Below are positions 22,334 to 35,309 of a stretch of 64,000 bases of DNA, piece by piece; the first letter of the stretch is position 1; each line of letters opens with the position of its first letter. The stretch covers positions 474,459-538,458 of the forward strand of contig WHVD01000058.1 of NCBI GenBank assembly GCA_015178975.1, in the 5' to 3' direction. Source of the DNA: Hysterangium stoloniferum (taxonomy: Eukaryota > Basidiomycota > Agaricomycetes > Hysterangiales > Hysterangiaceae). The notes beneath the pieces are model-generated. The model ran no database searches. It worked only from the letters and a program-made list of their open reading frames with translations, and was not told the origin of the DNA. Both the position numbers and the translations under genes were made by a program.

Positions 22334-25300
22334 TCAACCGTCATTCCAGACGTCGAGCAAATTATCGCCTTCTTCATTAGGCTGGTCCTTCTGCTTCATC
22401 CAACGATCAGGAACCTTCAAAGAATATATCAGTAAAACAGTCAGAACCTCACAGGTATTTGAGGCTTACCAACGGGAAATATCGCTCCATCGCGGTTCGA
22501 AAGCGGGCCTTGTATTGTTTGGGTGTTACAATCGTGGGTTCCCCTTTACCCGAACCACCACCAAGGAAAGACGTATCTTTGACCCAGCTTTCTAGTTTCT
22601 TGTCCCAGGTATAAGTCCGTATATAATCTATACGAAACGAAACATGAAATCAAAAATAAGAACTGTAATCTACGAAGGCAGCACGTACCAACGATACCCA
22701 TTACGAGCTCATTTTTTACGCTGTCCACCCCTACGACCAAAGAATAATCCATTACGTTGAGATCAGCAAGAAATTTGCTATCACTCCACAATGCTGCCCG
22801 AAGTATCCGCTTCGAATGTTCACGAAGATAGAGGGGATTGAGGTGTGACACTAGTTCACCGTTAGCATTAAAGAATAAAAGAATTGGGGAGCAAAGACAC
22901 ACTTTTAACAAGATTCTCGTCTAACAGTACTTCGTTTTCACGACCTGTCACGTGTACGTGTCGATTTCGCGTCGATCCTTTGAGATCATAGATCTATACA
23001 GAATACATTAGAGGTAATACTTGAAAGGAAACTATCCGAGCCGTGCCTTGGTAAACCTCCCATCATAGAACAGATTCTCCATGACAAGGAACACAGTCGA
23101 GGATGTCTTGCCCTTGACGCCTTTTTTCGGATCTTGCGGTTTCGCGAAACTTATACGAAAGCAACCGAAAATTTTGGCAAGAAGTGTTGGTCGCTATAAA
23201 AAAAGTCATATTATATAAATACTGGTGGCGTATGTGCTAATGAAACTCACACCATCAGAAGTAGTTGACGCCATGTACTCGAAGTAAGCGGGTGCAAAGG
23301 TTGCCATTGCGGACAATTCAGCCTTAGACAATTCCTTTGCGATGAATCGATCATCTTACGAAGGACGTCAGCGAATGGCCGGACTACGATCAGATCTACA
23401 CACCTCTGGTCTTCAGGAAACCCGAACCTGACTTCCCACCAGCAGTGTTCCACTTCACGCAACGGGCAAGAGACTCAATAATACTTTTCTCGCATTCAAA
23501 GATACGCCTCATTGCATGGAACTGTTCCGGAAACATGGCGACACAGGTGATAGTCACATCGTCAAAAGGAAAGACAAACGCTAAGATGTAGAACATTCAA
23601 TACTATTCCGCTTAGAAAACGTTCTCTTGGACTTACACCAGACATGTTCAGAATTGGAGTATTGTTTGAGAAATTGGACTGCATCGCCTTCCTCTTCTAT
23701 GTTATCTAGATCAACCACTCCCCAGGAAGATGTCGATTCGGCGGTCGATCTATCATCGGGCATAAATAGCTCAGCACTCTCCCTCGTCTTCCTTCTAGCC
23801 AATTTAACTGCTTTTTGACGTTCCCGATAGTCTTTACAACTGACATAGGTACTCATAATCAACGAAAAAAAAACCAAAAAAGGTGAGTAGAAAAATCGCA
23901 CCTTAAGGCCACAGCGATGATGGACGTGGGTTCATCAGTCCGCAAAGCAATCGGCGAGTCCCTATGAATATGAACATGATCAATCAATAGATCTTCCAAA
24001 GAATCAGTAACGCTCTTCGGGAAGTTCAGCTGAGATCGTTGACTCCATAGCCCCGATATCGCCTTCATGAAGGAGTGTCGTTCTAGACTCGTATGGCCCC
24101 AACCATCAGGTGATTGGAAAAGAGAGGGAGGGAGCCCTGGAGAAGGTGGGACGGACGGGAGGGGGCTGTGGCTGAGGGAGCTGGATATCGGAGGGGTGGA
24201 CGACCGCCGTCGAACAGCCGGGATTAATTTTGCCGATGTAGGGCTGCTGGGACTAGGACTTGTGCTGCTTGATGCCAACGGTTGATCCTCCGCAGGAGCC
24301 GCTGTGGGCTCAACAGGCGCAGGCGTGACATCAGTTGCAACATCAACTTTAACATCTTCATTCGACGCTACAGGCGGTTCCAAAATGACCGCAGGTTCAT
24401 CTTCCTCCCCATCCTCCTCATCATCAGCATCACTGGATTCATCATCGCCCCCCGAGTCATTCCCCATGACATCCTGGATACTCTCAAATACCTGCACGCT
24501 AGGTCGCGCCGAAGCCACAGGTCTCGCCCGCCTTCCACGAATGACCGCATACCGCCGATTCGCCTTCTCCGAATTATCTTTTGCAAGACGGTCAAAGTGA
24601 CGCGCCATACTCGATACCTTAGAGCCCGTACTGCTTACAGTCCGACGGAACGTCCCCTTTGAAAAGTTTGGTGTCGGACGCGTCTTGTCACGTGAAGTTA
24701 CTCGCGGAGTGCCTTTGCCTTTGTTCGTTTTCAGATTGCCATCAGGAAGGCTGCTTGTGGGCACCCTAGATGGAGGCCCAGCAACACGCTGTCGTTTCTC
24801 CGGCGATGCTTGTCTTGAGGTTGGCGCGGGCTTGGGCTCAACAGGAATCGGAGCGACAGATACAGGCGCCGGAATTCGGGATGTGTACCCGGAATTGGGT
24901 GGCTGACGCCGGGCAGAGTGGGTGAGGTACTTGGGAGCAATGTTGGCTGCGTAGCTCTGTTCAAAATCAGAGTATAGAGGCTGTTTTCCCGATGTTTTCT
25001 TGCTCTTTGTTTTACGGATCCGTGGGACGTTGGTGTCGCGTGCCTTCCCAGTCATTGATGGAGAACTTTCCGGGGCTTCCATTGCTGGGTCATACTTCTT
25101 GACCAATTCTGCGACGCTTATCTGTGTCCCTGCTCTCCGAGGAAGCTTTGAAGGTTGTGGTATATTCGAGCTCTATCGTACATTTGTCAGACGATTACCT
25201 TTGGTCAAACAAACATGCTTACTTGGGATAACCTTCGCCTGGCGCCGATAGTAGAATCACTGTCGGGGTCTGACTTCTGCAGGTTCGTAATGGCAGGGCT

Positions 25301-28300
25301 TTGCGGCGAAGCCTGAGGAGGAGGAGAAGCCTCATCAGAAGCATCGGGTGACTTCTTTTCAGCAATCTGCGACGCCGGCTCTACAGACGGCGGAGCCAGC
25401 TTTTGGTCTGATTGAGAACGCAGTGGCGGTTCACTGAGTGGTAGCTTCTCCTGCAACTTCTCCTGCAACTTCTCCTGTAACTTCTCCTGTAACTTCTCCC
25501 CGGCCACTGACTCATTCTCCGACGCCGAAGAATGCGCAAAAGAAGTGGGAGTCCCAAAGCGTCGCAGGTACTCCTCCTCTATCTCAGAGACACTAGCAGA
25601 GGGAGTCTTGTCAAGTGTAGACGACGAACCACTCCGCACCGGCCAAATATGACGGACAGAACCAAACGTGGCTGTTCTCTTCGGTTCCTTCTCAGTTGCC
25701 TGAGAAAGTTTGGGACGTGGCAGCGTGTCCAATTTAGACTGCCAATCGTATTTATGCTCTTGCAAAAGCTGTCGAGCGCGACCAAGCGCGAGGGTGTCCG
25801 TTGGGGGCGATTCATCATAAATACGATGGATATCACGCGCCATCTGTTGTCGGTGCGTCTCTGCCTCTCGGATGAACGCCGCAGCCTTGGCGGACGCCTC
25901 CAGATCCGAGTCTCCCAGCTCCACGAGGAGAAGTCTCAGATCACGGATTAACGCGTTGAACCAACTAGCACTCCGGTCCAGCATGCGGCTGTAGTACGAA
26001 TTCTTCAACTCGAGAAGCGTCTCTGGCCGGACCCTGATCCGCCTCGGAGGGAAGACGACTTCTTGAATGACAACAGGCTCCGCTTGGAAACGCAACACCA
26101 TCCCTTTGTATGCAAAATACCGCGCATGGTCGAGATATATATTGTGGGAACATCCCGCACCAGGGACGATCAAGACATCGGCTGGGTAAAAATGTAGCTC
26201 CAGGAACTTCGCAAATGAATACCGCAACGTCTCCTCGCTGACGGGGATGAACGGCGTAGCCTGTGTACACCGCCGACACACGCTCCACGTGGTAACCAGA
26301 TCATGCACCGGCGCGTCCGCGGTTTTCGCTTGTATCTTTCCGCTCCAGGGTTCGAGCGCGATGAATAGCCTACTCTCGTTATGCACGAAGACTTTACAGT
26401 GCGCGGGGATCGGCTGCTCGCACCCCGTACAAGGCGCTTTCGGATCCTGCGACGGGGATGTGATGATCCCATCGGTCACGGCATTCTCAATGTACTGCCC
26501 CAAAGTGCAATCATTCGCCCCATAGAACGTGAAATACGTGATGTGCGCGTAAAAGCACGGCTTGCACTCTTCCAGCTGCGCGATGGGCGTGATAAACTCG
26601 CGCACATACAGCGTCTGATAGTGATCGATCACAAAATCGTCGCTGTTCTTGCGGAGGTACCATTCCCACACAGGTAGATGTTCGTCAAACTGGAGCTGTG
26701 CGAGGCTAAGCGCACTTTCCTTCGCGATGTCCGCAACCTGTCTGAGCACCACTGGTCTCTCCAGCTCACCAGAGCTCGTACCCATAGCAGCGGCACCGTC
26801 ATCATCCGCTTCTGCGTCCGCTTCTGAGCCATCGATACTAGGCACGACAAGCGAGGCAATCGAGTCCCTCATCGATTCCAAATCAGTCTCTGTAGACGAG
26901 GAGACTGGACGGTCAAAGTACGATGTGATGGATGTGAAAGATTCTTCGGGCTTCAACGGCATGGTTGAGCCGCTTAACATTGGCGTCTTTGACACATCAG
27001 GTGAAGACAGGCTTGGCGACACTTGGGCAGCCTTTACGGTGGCGTCGCGGTCGTGTTGAGGCTGTTGAGGCTGGGTTATGAGTGGAGACGAAAGTGAAGG
27101 GGATCTCTCTCCTCTGAGAACAACCTCGTCCTCCCATGCGCATCTCAACTCGCGGAGAAGATCATCGAGCTCTTTCATCCGCCTGATAGGATATGGCGGT
27201 GGAAAGCGCAAGGTTGCGGAAATGGAGATGAAGGTCTTGTGATATGACTCCACCGATTGTTGGATACGGCGGGACAGCTTCACCTGCTCCACATCTTCAA
27301 GCGGCAGCTCGTCATCCTCCTCATCCTCCACCGCCGACTCCTGCGACTCATCCACAGCAGACCCAGAGGCACCCACCTCCTCAATGGCAGGTGCCACCCA
27401 TCTCTGCTGCGGAGGAGAGAACAATACCGTCCCCACGCTCCCCACACCAGCGAGAAACGACAACGTCGGCGCGGAGAACGTCCTCGGCCGCACAGGCGCG
27501 GCGGCGGGCGGCGGGACAGGCACCGCATACGCTGTGACAGGCGGTAGCGTGATAACCGAGTCCTTCCACAGATGCGTCTCCATCTTCAAGTGCCGCACAA
27601 CAAAGGCCAAAAAGCGCGTCACGTTCTTGATCCGCCTGAGCGTCTCGATGCTGCCCCCTCTGAGGATGATCGTGCACCCCATTTCGCGGCTGCAGCCTTC
27701 GAAGCGCATGTACGTCTTTCGACGGCCAGGGATGAGGGCGTGGTCGAAGGTCTGGAGGCGGTAGTGGAGACAGTGCCCGAGGCGCGGTTCCACAGCGAGC
27801 TTGTCCATGGAGGAGAATACGTCGGCTTGTGTCATCCGTGCGACGAATTGGATAGCGGAAGACTTGACGGTACGCGCGACGGCTATGTTATGCTCTACGA
27901 GTGCCTCGAGTGCGATGCGGCTGACGGACTTTTCGACAAGAACAACATGCGGTCGTAACGCCGCGACACGGGCGACAAGATTGGTGAGGTATTGCTTCTC
28001 CTGGTTGACGAGCGGGTCGAGGTGCATGTATTGTCCCTCCACGCGGTGGAATTCAAATGGGAAGGTGACAAGCATGACGCGGGGATGGCGGATCCCACGC
28101 GCCATTTGTTTGTGCGCAACGTTCTTGGTGATCACCGCGCCGTCGACGTACTCGGAATCCCGCGGTGCGCCGCCAGGAATTTTCTTGATCTTTACATGTT
28201 GTCGGACGTCCATCGATGTTGTCATTGCGGTGAATGTGAGGTCTCGGGCGATGGGCAATGCGAGTTTGAGTAGTGTTTCTTCCCATTCTTTTAAGTTGGG

Positions 28301-29883
28301 TACGCCTTCCTTGGTTAACATCTGCCGGAGCATGACGCGGAGGTGGAACATTGAAATGGCGTTCAACTCCTGTGCATAGCTAATTGAGTGATCAATTGTT
28401 AGCAACTACGATCGAGAAGAGACAAGGTATAAGACCCACGCTGTACTCTCACGTCTCGTCCGCCATCCAGCTTCAGGACCCCCAGACCATTCAAGTCGGC
28501 TGTGCACCCTACTCCGCAAGAACGGCACAGCGATCTCCGTCTCCGCAAACGAATTCACGCGAGAGGTCCTCAAACTCGTCGGCCGGGGTGTCTCGGCACT
28601 GAACTGAGAATCGCACGAAGTAGACCCCGGAAACTGGATGGTCGACTTGCCCACCCCGCCATCGGTTGTCGTCGTCGCCGCCGTTGGAAACTGTATCAAA
28701 TTCTGGGGTTCAAGAGGAGCCGGAAGCGTATCCAGCGCGCTGTCCGAATGTACGTCTTTGTCTGCCCTTTCGTGCTCGTCGTCGGCAGCAGGGTTGCGTC
28801 GAAAAGGGGCAGGCGTCTCCCATTCATTCCCCGGTGTCAGAGGACGCGAGCGCGGAGATGTCGAGCCGTCGTCGGACACCTGACGACGCGTTTCGGCGAT
28901 TGAGAATAGACTGTAAGGTTCGTCTGTGCGGTAAAATATCTGTGAGGCTGCGAATGGACTGTGGGGGAGAGCTGCGAATGATGTCGTGGAAGATAGGACG
29001 GAACGACGATCGTCGTCGTCGTCGTCTGCTCCGCCTTTCTCCAGCTTTTCCAGGCACAAATTACAGACGCGGATCATTCCATCTTGACCGAAACGGGAGC
29101 CCTTTATGATATTCGACGCGCAGCGTGAACAGAAAATTTGGCCACATATTCGACAATGATGTTTTCGGCGCCACGTTGTGAACACGCTTTTGCAGTCATA
29201 GCACTCCTTTGCATTTGCGTCATCCATCCAATAATCACGTGACAGTCCTTGACAAAATACGCTTAATTGACACTTTGCAAATGACTCCATCTACACACAC
29301 CTTCTCCACGTATTCGTCTGATGACCTTTGAGACCGATGCAGTCCGTTTGAGATTCGCACTCCCATTCGTTCGTATACTTCTCGCGTCATCTGCGATGGG
29401 AAAGCCGGGGATGGCAGTTCCAAAAGTTGGATCGTGAGGTTCTATGGGTGAAGAAAACAGTCCTCCACGAGAGGGCGGGCGGTCGTGCTCATTGTAATAA
29501 GAAGATGCTTCTGACACGACGCGCGTTATGGATACGACCGGCGGGGCTAAAATGCTGGGTAATATAGATAATGAACCTGGCCGCTCTGGTTGGGGACGCG
29601 ACGAGGGATTGACAGGGAAAAGGGATTCTTTTGCTGTGGCGGAGTTGACTGTAGGGGAAGTAATAGTGTTCGTCGCAGATGAAATGAGAGGTGCTGTTAG
29701 GGTGTTCTTGACTTTGGAAAACAAGGAAGTGACCAAGGCATAGGATGATTGATCGTGTTCGTCTTCCTCTGAGAACGGGTTGAACGAGGTTAAGCTGGTA
29801 ACATCGTCCATCGTCTTCAAACTTCGCTGTCGAGGCAATGCGCTTGAATTTGTTTCCATTGTCGTCGAAGAGTCAAAAGTCAC
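22334..29883 (-). CDS. FAB1: 1-phosphatidylinositol-3-phosphate 5-kinase, Fab1/PIKfyve type
   Basis: Makes PtdIns(3,5)P2 from PtdIns3P on endosome and vacuole membranes. Exon 1 (from 29883; an in-frame ATG at 29859 is an alternative start) encodes a low-complexity N-terminus. It is spliced near 29250 to a FYVE zinc finger: [30 protein letters not shown], which binds PtdIns3P. A 1066-codon exon (28405-25205) holds the CCT/TCP1-like domain ([18 protein letters not shown]), then the Cys-rich stretch (CTGCEQPI). A Ser/Pro-rich linker (25106-23859) leads to the PIPK kinase at the C-terminus: [61 protein letters not shown], and the activation-loop-like end [13 protein letters not shown]. The stop is TGA at 22334. 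Length of about 2,100 or more residues fits the family. No breaks seen. Downstream introns were not all placed. Confidence 0.92.
25447..25500 (-). repeat. In-frame tandem repeat of EKLQ in Fab1
   Basis: Four to five copies of a 12-bp unit (CTTCTCCTGCAA or TGTAA on the plus strand) encode EKLQ repeats in the linker between the Cys-rich region and the kinase. Slippage would change length without breaking frame. Confidence 0.85.
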
Positions 29884-30489
29884 ATGTGAACAACACAGTG
29901 CAGAAAGTGATAAACTATTTTCGTAAGGCCAGGAGTAGATAGACTGGAGTGGAACGCGTTACTTGACAATGCCCCTCGAGATAGTAAACTGGTATCACGC
30001 TTCGTCTAGATTAGGTTAGGGTGGCTAGGATTAGGGCGAGTTGTGGCAACGTTCCAGGCTGCTTACGTGTACAACCCGCTGCTCACGTGATCATCCGCGC
30101 TGAGGCGCGCCCTTCCTCGTATTCTAAACTTGGACCCGGGATCGTCTCGGTCGTCATTGTTACACCCCTGATCTACCTTATGTCTAAATTTCGTCTCATT
30201 TCCTTTGAGCCCATTTCCGTGAGACAGAAGCGTCCTTATCTCGTAGTCATTGGATCCATCTGTTGTAATACATACAACGTCTGTACAATAAACTGAAAAG
30301 TGTAATCTCACTGTGATAATACTTGTGAGTCCCAAGTATATTTCGCTTTTGGAGGGACGACTAGTCTCGTTCGTTAGCCCGAAATATCCGTGAGGTTCTG
30401 ACTTGTCCACTGGCCTATTTTTACAGGTTAGGAACGTTCGATGGAGCAGAAAGATTAGCATAATGAATAAGACGATAAATTACTTGACA
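29884..30489. other. Fab1 upstream region
   Basis: Presumed promoter and 5' region of the Fab1 gene. At about 30300-30350 it contains a diverged stretch (ATACTTGTGAGTCCCAAG, TATATTTCGC) resembling the 136-bp repeat at 32746 and 34502. No gene recognised. Confidence 0.5.
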
Positions 30490-30668
30490 TTTGGACTGAC
30501 GGTTGACCCATTTGAGGTTCTTCACTATGAATTTACTCTCGCATTGTACGAGTACAGCATCATTGTTTCATCCCCACTTCACTCATCGTGTTCACATTTA
30601 CCTAACCGTTGGGTTATATATCTATATCTATATCCCCCGAAGACCGGCCACTTGCTGATTACAGTGCA
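30490..30668. repeat. Fab1 3'-flank repeat, copy 2 (inverted)
   Basis: Plus-strand sequence similar to the minus strand of 22310-22085. It ends at GTGCAAGCG, just where the large inverted-repeat element begins. Confidence 0.6.
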
Positions 30669-30669
30669 A

Positions 30670-31635
30670 GCGTTATGACATGCGAAAAATTTAAATAAAG
30701 TGATACTCCAGAAATAACTACTAAGAGCCATATTAAGCCAATCGTCACGATATTTGATGAGGCGTGGCTTGTTGTAGATATATCACATGCCTAGCATCAA
30801 TGGTAACAAGTCATATAAAAAGAAAGTAATCCATACACTACTATTACGCCATACTACTCATTCAGCAGCCAGACCAGCTTGTGGCTCCGGGAGGTGAAAT
30901 ATCTACGGTCTGGCTGCGAAGGCATGCTCATTGACATACGTTGCAACCCGCTTCTGCATTTGTTCGCAACTGGTCCTCTATATTGTGACCTTTCTCCTCT
31001 CCCAGATATTTGACAATTCTGTAGTGCCCACATACATCCTTGTTCAGATCATCTCTTGTCCCGCCTCTGCGGTGAATTTATAATCGAGTTGCTATACTCT
31101 TCATGTGGACGCGTGGGCGTGACTCGAAAATCCTTGTAGGCATGCCCAGAACGCCAACCACAGTGATTTAATTATAAATTCAACGAGCAGGCAAGGCATA
31201 TTGCTGTTCGCCTTGCCCACTTGTCCACCGGACAGGTGTCTGACCAAAGATTGTCTAAACAGGTATCTACACATGCATAGTTAAGTTCTCGAATATTTGG
31301 GGCAGGAAAGTAGATGGAATACGGAGCTCGAGTGCAGCAACTACTGGAGCCGGTTAAAACATACGCGAACAAACATCCCCTCTGGCAAGAGACGGACCGA
31401 GAATTTACGCACTTCACCCAGAACCACAAGGTGGTCTGGCTACTAAATCAGTAGTAGGCGCAATCGTGGTGCATGGATTACTGTCTTTTTATATAACTTG
31501 TTATATGATTTGTTACTGGTGATGCCAGCCATGTGATATATCTTAAGCTGCGCCTCATTAAGTACCGTGACAGTTGGCTCGAAAGTAGTCATTTCTCGAG
31601 TATCACTTTAATTAAAGCTTTTGCACGTTATAAGA
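30670..31635. mobile_element. Element of ~970 bp with ~215-bp imperfect terminal inverted repeats
   Basis: The left arm, 30670-30885, matches the reverse complement of 31420-31635 at about 80% by eye. Shared tracts include AAAGTGATACTC, GATATATCACATG, CATATAAAAAG, AGTAATCCAT and GCCAGACCA. About 530 bp lie between the arms, with weaker inverted similarity inside. There is no transposase, so I read it as a non-autonomous TIR transposon or a collapsed inverted duplication. No clear target duplication seen. Confidence 0.65.
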
Positions 31636-32344
31636 TGTATAGAAGGTAACAGAAACTCTTGTGCGAGAACTAGCGAATGGCCAGTCAGAAGCTGGTCAGA
31701 GGATATAGATATGTATGATAGAAATATTGAAAGGTTGTCGTATCAATCTCACCCAATCGGTAGCAGACAGGACAAGGTTGTCCGTTGTGGAAGGTAGGGT
31801 ATGTAGTGTATAGTGTGAGGTAGATGTGTGCGATCAGAATAGAGTAGCTACTTTCTCTCAGAAAGGGCAGATTTGAGTGTTGCTTATATATCTATGGTGA
31901 AACAATGAAATAGTAATAACAAAGGGGTACAGGAACAAAGGAATGTAGAGATCTTGATTGGGGCGGAGAGATAAAATAAGAGATCCAGTCAAGGTGGGGA
32001 GACAATGGGAGAATGATTAGAGAGACAATGATGCCCCAATTGGGGACGATGTGGTCTGTGGCAGAGAGACAATGGTGCCCCAATCAGTGGGGAAGATGTG
32101 TGTGTGTGGCAAGATGTCCAGGATTACACCCCTCTCTAAAACTTCTGGGAAGTCAAACATCTAATCCTTTCTCATTTTCCCAGACATCCAAGGCTTTGGT
32201 GTCTTCTAGGGCCTCATGGGGGAGCCACTCGTTGTGATCTTTCCAAAACCCACCCAGCCCACTAGGTATTGAAAACACCACAACTGCATCAGTGCACATT
32301 GCCCATGAGGCTCTCCACAGAGCCATCTTCCATGATGATGTTAG
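31636..32344. other. Transposon-derived DNA without a gene
   Basis: Contains a degenerate direct repeat around 32020-32090 (GAGACAATGATGCCCCAATT and GAGACAATGGTGCCCCAATC). No protein frame recognised. Confidence 0.45.
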
Positions 32345-32770
32345 AAAGTAAGACCTAATAATAAACTCAGTCTCATATATATGTATAATGGACTGAGGTG
32401 TGGGGATGGGGGTAGAGATAGTGGATGCATTGTTTTGCCCAAATTGGCAGATGATTTTGTTGATTAGTCAGTCTGGGACAGGGATACAGAATGATTAGGT
32501 CAGTCCCATTTGACAGCAATGCTGATGACAAAATGAACAGATCCAAGATCAGAAATAGTCCATACACTATGCATTTACTGTTTGAAGGCCTCACTTTCTG
32601 TGATCATACTAGTGATAGAAAGGAAATTGTCAACATGCACAGCTGCAACAATGACAATACCTGTAGTCGTGCGTCTATAATAAATGCAAGACTCATAAGT
32701 GAGTCTGGTAAAGCCCCATGCCAACATCTGTTCATTCATCACTGTTGAAATTTTGGCCATTCAGTAATAA
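32345..32770 (-). mobile_element. Copia-like remnant, RT fragment and LTR end
   Basis: The minus strand 32760-32575 reads MNEQMLAWGFTRLTYESCIY and VHVDNFLSI, a Copia reverse transcriptase in which the usual VDD reads VDN. At 32345 the plus strand begins TGTTAGAAAGTAAGACC, the reverse complement of the LTR end at 35640-35695. This copy lacks an internal ~100-bp duplication present in that LTR. Dead element. Confidence 0.65.
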
Positions 32771-34637
32771 TCTCAACATGATGACACTTGTGGGTCCTAA
32801 TATATTTCGCGATAACACTACATAGTCCTGTATAGTAGCTTAGTAATATTAACACTTTTTGCTCACATCCCCAGTGTACCAACATATACCCCCCCTGTTA
32901 CGACCGTGTCGCAACCCTATCGGTCCCCGAGGTTATCACCACCTATTGACGATTCAAGTTACTGTTACCACATCAGAAACCATCGGCCTCCCGAAGCTGA
33001 CGTATGCTTTCGTGGTGATCAAACCCCATTTATGCCCACGTCAAAATAGACTCGAACTATCTGGTTAAACTCTGATACGTCCCTTTCATTATGATGATCC
33101 GCTCCATCCTATGTTTCACATATGCCTAAATATATTTGTAACCCTCAAACTATTTCCTTTTACCGCAATTCCACTCTCGGTTATCATCGGCCTCCGAACT
33201 AATCATAAACTTCCCATTCCTAGTCAAGTTTATTTGTCAATATCGTGTTCCACTCTTCTCCTAGTTAGTATTTCCTAAGATGCCTGTTACTTGTATATGA
33301 ACCCACTGTAGTTGTAGTTACTAGGCAATCAGAAGTCTCATACTAAGAATTCCATCTTCCACCTTCGCGTGCGCTCACCCCCCTTCAGTCCCCGACCCCT
33401 TGGCCCGACACTCAACTCATCCCTCGATTCCGATCGGTAGTTTTCACTGAGAGGTATTCATTGGGACTAGTCTTCGCCCACCCGAAATTTAAGGACACCT
33501 GATGGACAACTGCGAGGGCACAGCACATAAGCTGAAGCCAAGTCCTTCTGATCGGTCCCCATCGGTCCACCGACATTAGTCAGTTTCTAGGTCTTAACAC
33601 CCCCCCCCCCCCTTTGCATCAACAGGTTATGGGCCCTGCAGACTTATTGTTTGGATTCATCATCATGCATTTTCATTCCTTCGAGTAGTTACTCATCATA
33701 TCTTTTTTAGGTGGCCATATAGAAGGGCATAGAAGCCATGGTATCTGCACAGGAAGGGCTCCAAGGCAATACAGTGAACTTGCAGGAGTAGGTGGCCATA
33801 TTACAGGGCTTAGAAGTCACAGTACTTGCACAAGAAGGGCTCTGGGGTGGTGGATTAAACTCTGCAGTTCATAGATTCTTGTGGGAAGGGCTCCACAGTA
33901 TCTGTTTGGTATGTTTTGAACACCGAGAGTGTGCTGACTTTATTGTCTGGCACTAGGCTTTTTTTTAAGCCACATTTTCCATTTTCATTGTTCATTATTC
34001 CACATCAACATTGCCTTTCTTAACCCCCATCTGGATCTCGATTTTGCACCAAATACTTTTTTTAGGTCACACTTTTCAATTGCTGGGAATGGCTCCGGTT
34101 CTGGATGTTGGAGATGGTTTGTGTAAGCTCTTATGGATGTAAGGCATCACTCAGTTCATGACCCCTTTTTTTCTTCTTGTATTGCCAAATTAACAGTTTA
34201 CATGTCATCACTTGTCACACAGATTTCACTTTTCACATACTGTCACTCATAAACAACCAACTTTCACTGCTGGCATGGTGCAGAATACTGAGCCAGGTCA
34301 TATTTGTCCCAGATCGCTGTTTAGACGTCACATCCACCATCATACTTCTCATAAAGGGCCTTGGGATTGATTGGGAATGGAAGTTGTAGTGAGGGAGCTT
34401 GGGCTGGGAGGCTTTCTATTCACAGTAGAGGCATTTTGGTTTGGATTCAGAGTTGCTGAACTTCAATGAGTGTCATCAACATTTTGATTAAAGGAGTGTA
34501 TTGAAATTTTGGCCGTTCAGTAATAATCTCAACATGATGACACTTGTGGGTCCTAGTATATTTCGCAATAACACTACATAGTCCTGTATAGTAGCTTAGT
34601 AATATTAATACTTTTTGTTTGCATCCATGGTGTACTA
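32746..34637. mobile_element. Unit bounded by two 136-bp direct repeats
   Basis: 32746-32881 and 34502-34637 are both 136 bp, start TGAAATTTTGGCC and end GTGTACCA or GTGTACTA. They differ at roughly ten positions. The flanks are ACTGT on the left and GCTGT on the right, close to a 5-bp target duplication. Inside lie a solo LTR (32896-33599), a sequence CAACAGGTTATGGGCC at about 33631 that matches the primer-binding site of Copia-like elements here, and a two-copy ~80-bp repeat near 33711 and 33790. No open gene. It is either a TRIM-like non-autonomous LTR element or a decayed Copia copy. Confidence 0.5.
32896..33599 (-). mobile_element. Solo LTR with CCCCC target-site duplication
   Basis: 704 bp from TGTTACGACC to GGTCTTAACA, flanked on both sides by runs of C, consistent with a 5-bp CCCCC duplication. 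Read on the minus strand it shares AGGACTTGGCTTCAGCTTAT and a GCCCTCGC tract with 37001-37120 and, more weakly, with 43070-43110. No internal coding sequence. Confidence 0.65.
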
Positions 34638-35309
34638 GCTGTGGTGAGGTTGTCCTGGGCTTCTTGGACATCAAGCTCCAGGTGATACAAGATCTCATGT
34701 ATAGAAACGTCAGCAGGGGTCACTCTGATAGGTAATGGTGTCAGGGGAGGGATGATATGGGGGAGTGCCTCATTTTAAGCTGGAAGGGAGAGAATCTTGT
34801 GGATGAGTTTACTGTTTTCATGATGGCAAAATAGACACAGGGTAGTTGGGCCATCCAACCCCTTTGGTTGATAACATGGTGCCAAATGAGCTGGTTCAAT
34901 GTCTTGTTGGTCCATTCACTGGGACCATCACTTTGCAGGTGATAGGTGGTGGATATCTGTAACTTGGCCCCAGAGAGCTTGTGTAATGCAGTCCAGAGTT
35001 CTGATGTAACGAGAGGGTCATGGTCCTATTAGAATAACCACAAGCCTGGTGATCAAAGTATGAGGACTCTCTACTCTGGTACAAAGTAGCTTGAGTAGAG
35101 TGTGTAGAGATAAACTGAGGATATAACTAGGCTTCTACTCCTCAACTAGACTAGACTATGTATATACTAGAATACATAGTCTGTGCACTGGTCTGTACCA
35201 CTGCCAGTCATTCAAGTTTGAGTCTGCATCTGAGTCTGAGTTTGGTCACTCCTGGTCACTTCTGTGTCTTTCTATCATCTATTCCAATACTGCCCTGACA
35301 GTGTCATCT
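34638..35309. other. Intergenic transposon debris
   Basis: Short minus-strand frames near 34896-35084 resemble decayed retrotransposon integrase or pol, but no motif is firm. Nothing else supported. Confidence 0.35.

Noticed and set aside
27244-28379. Several plus-strand frames of 90-190 codons
   Set aside because: They are antisense to the CCT domain exon of Fab1, which is GC-rich and has clear family motifs on the minus strand.
31172-31429. 85-codon Cys-rich frame as a small secreted protein
   Set aside because: It lies across an arm of the large inverted repeat and the spacer, has no clear signal peptide, and is not kept in the opposite arm.
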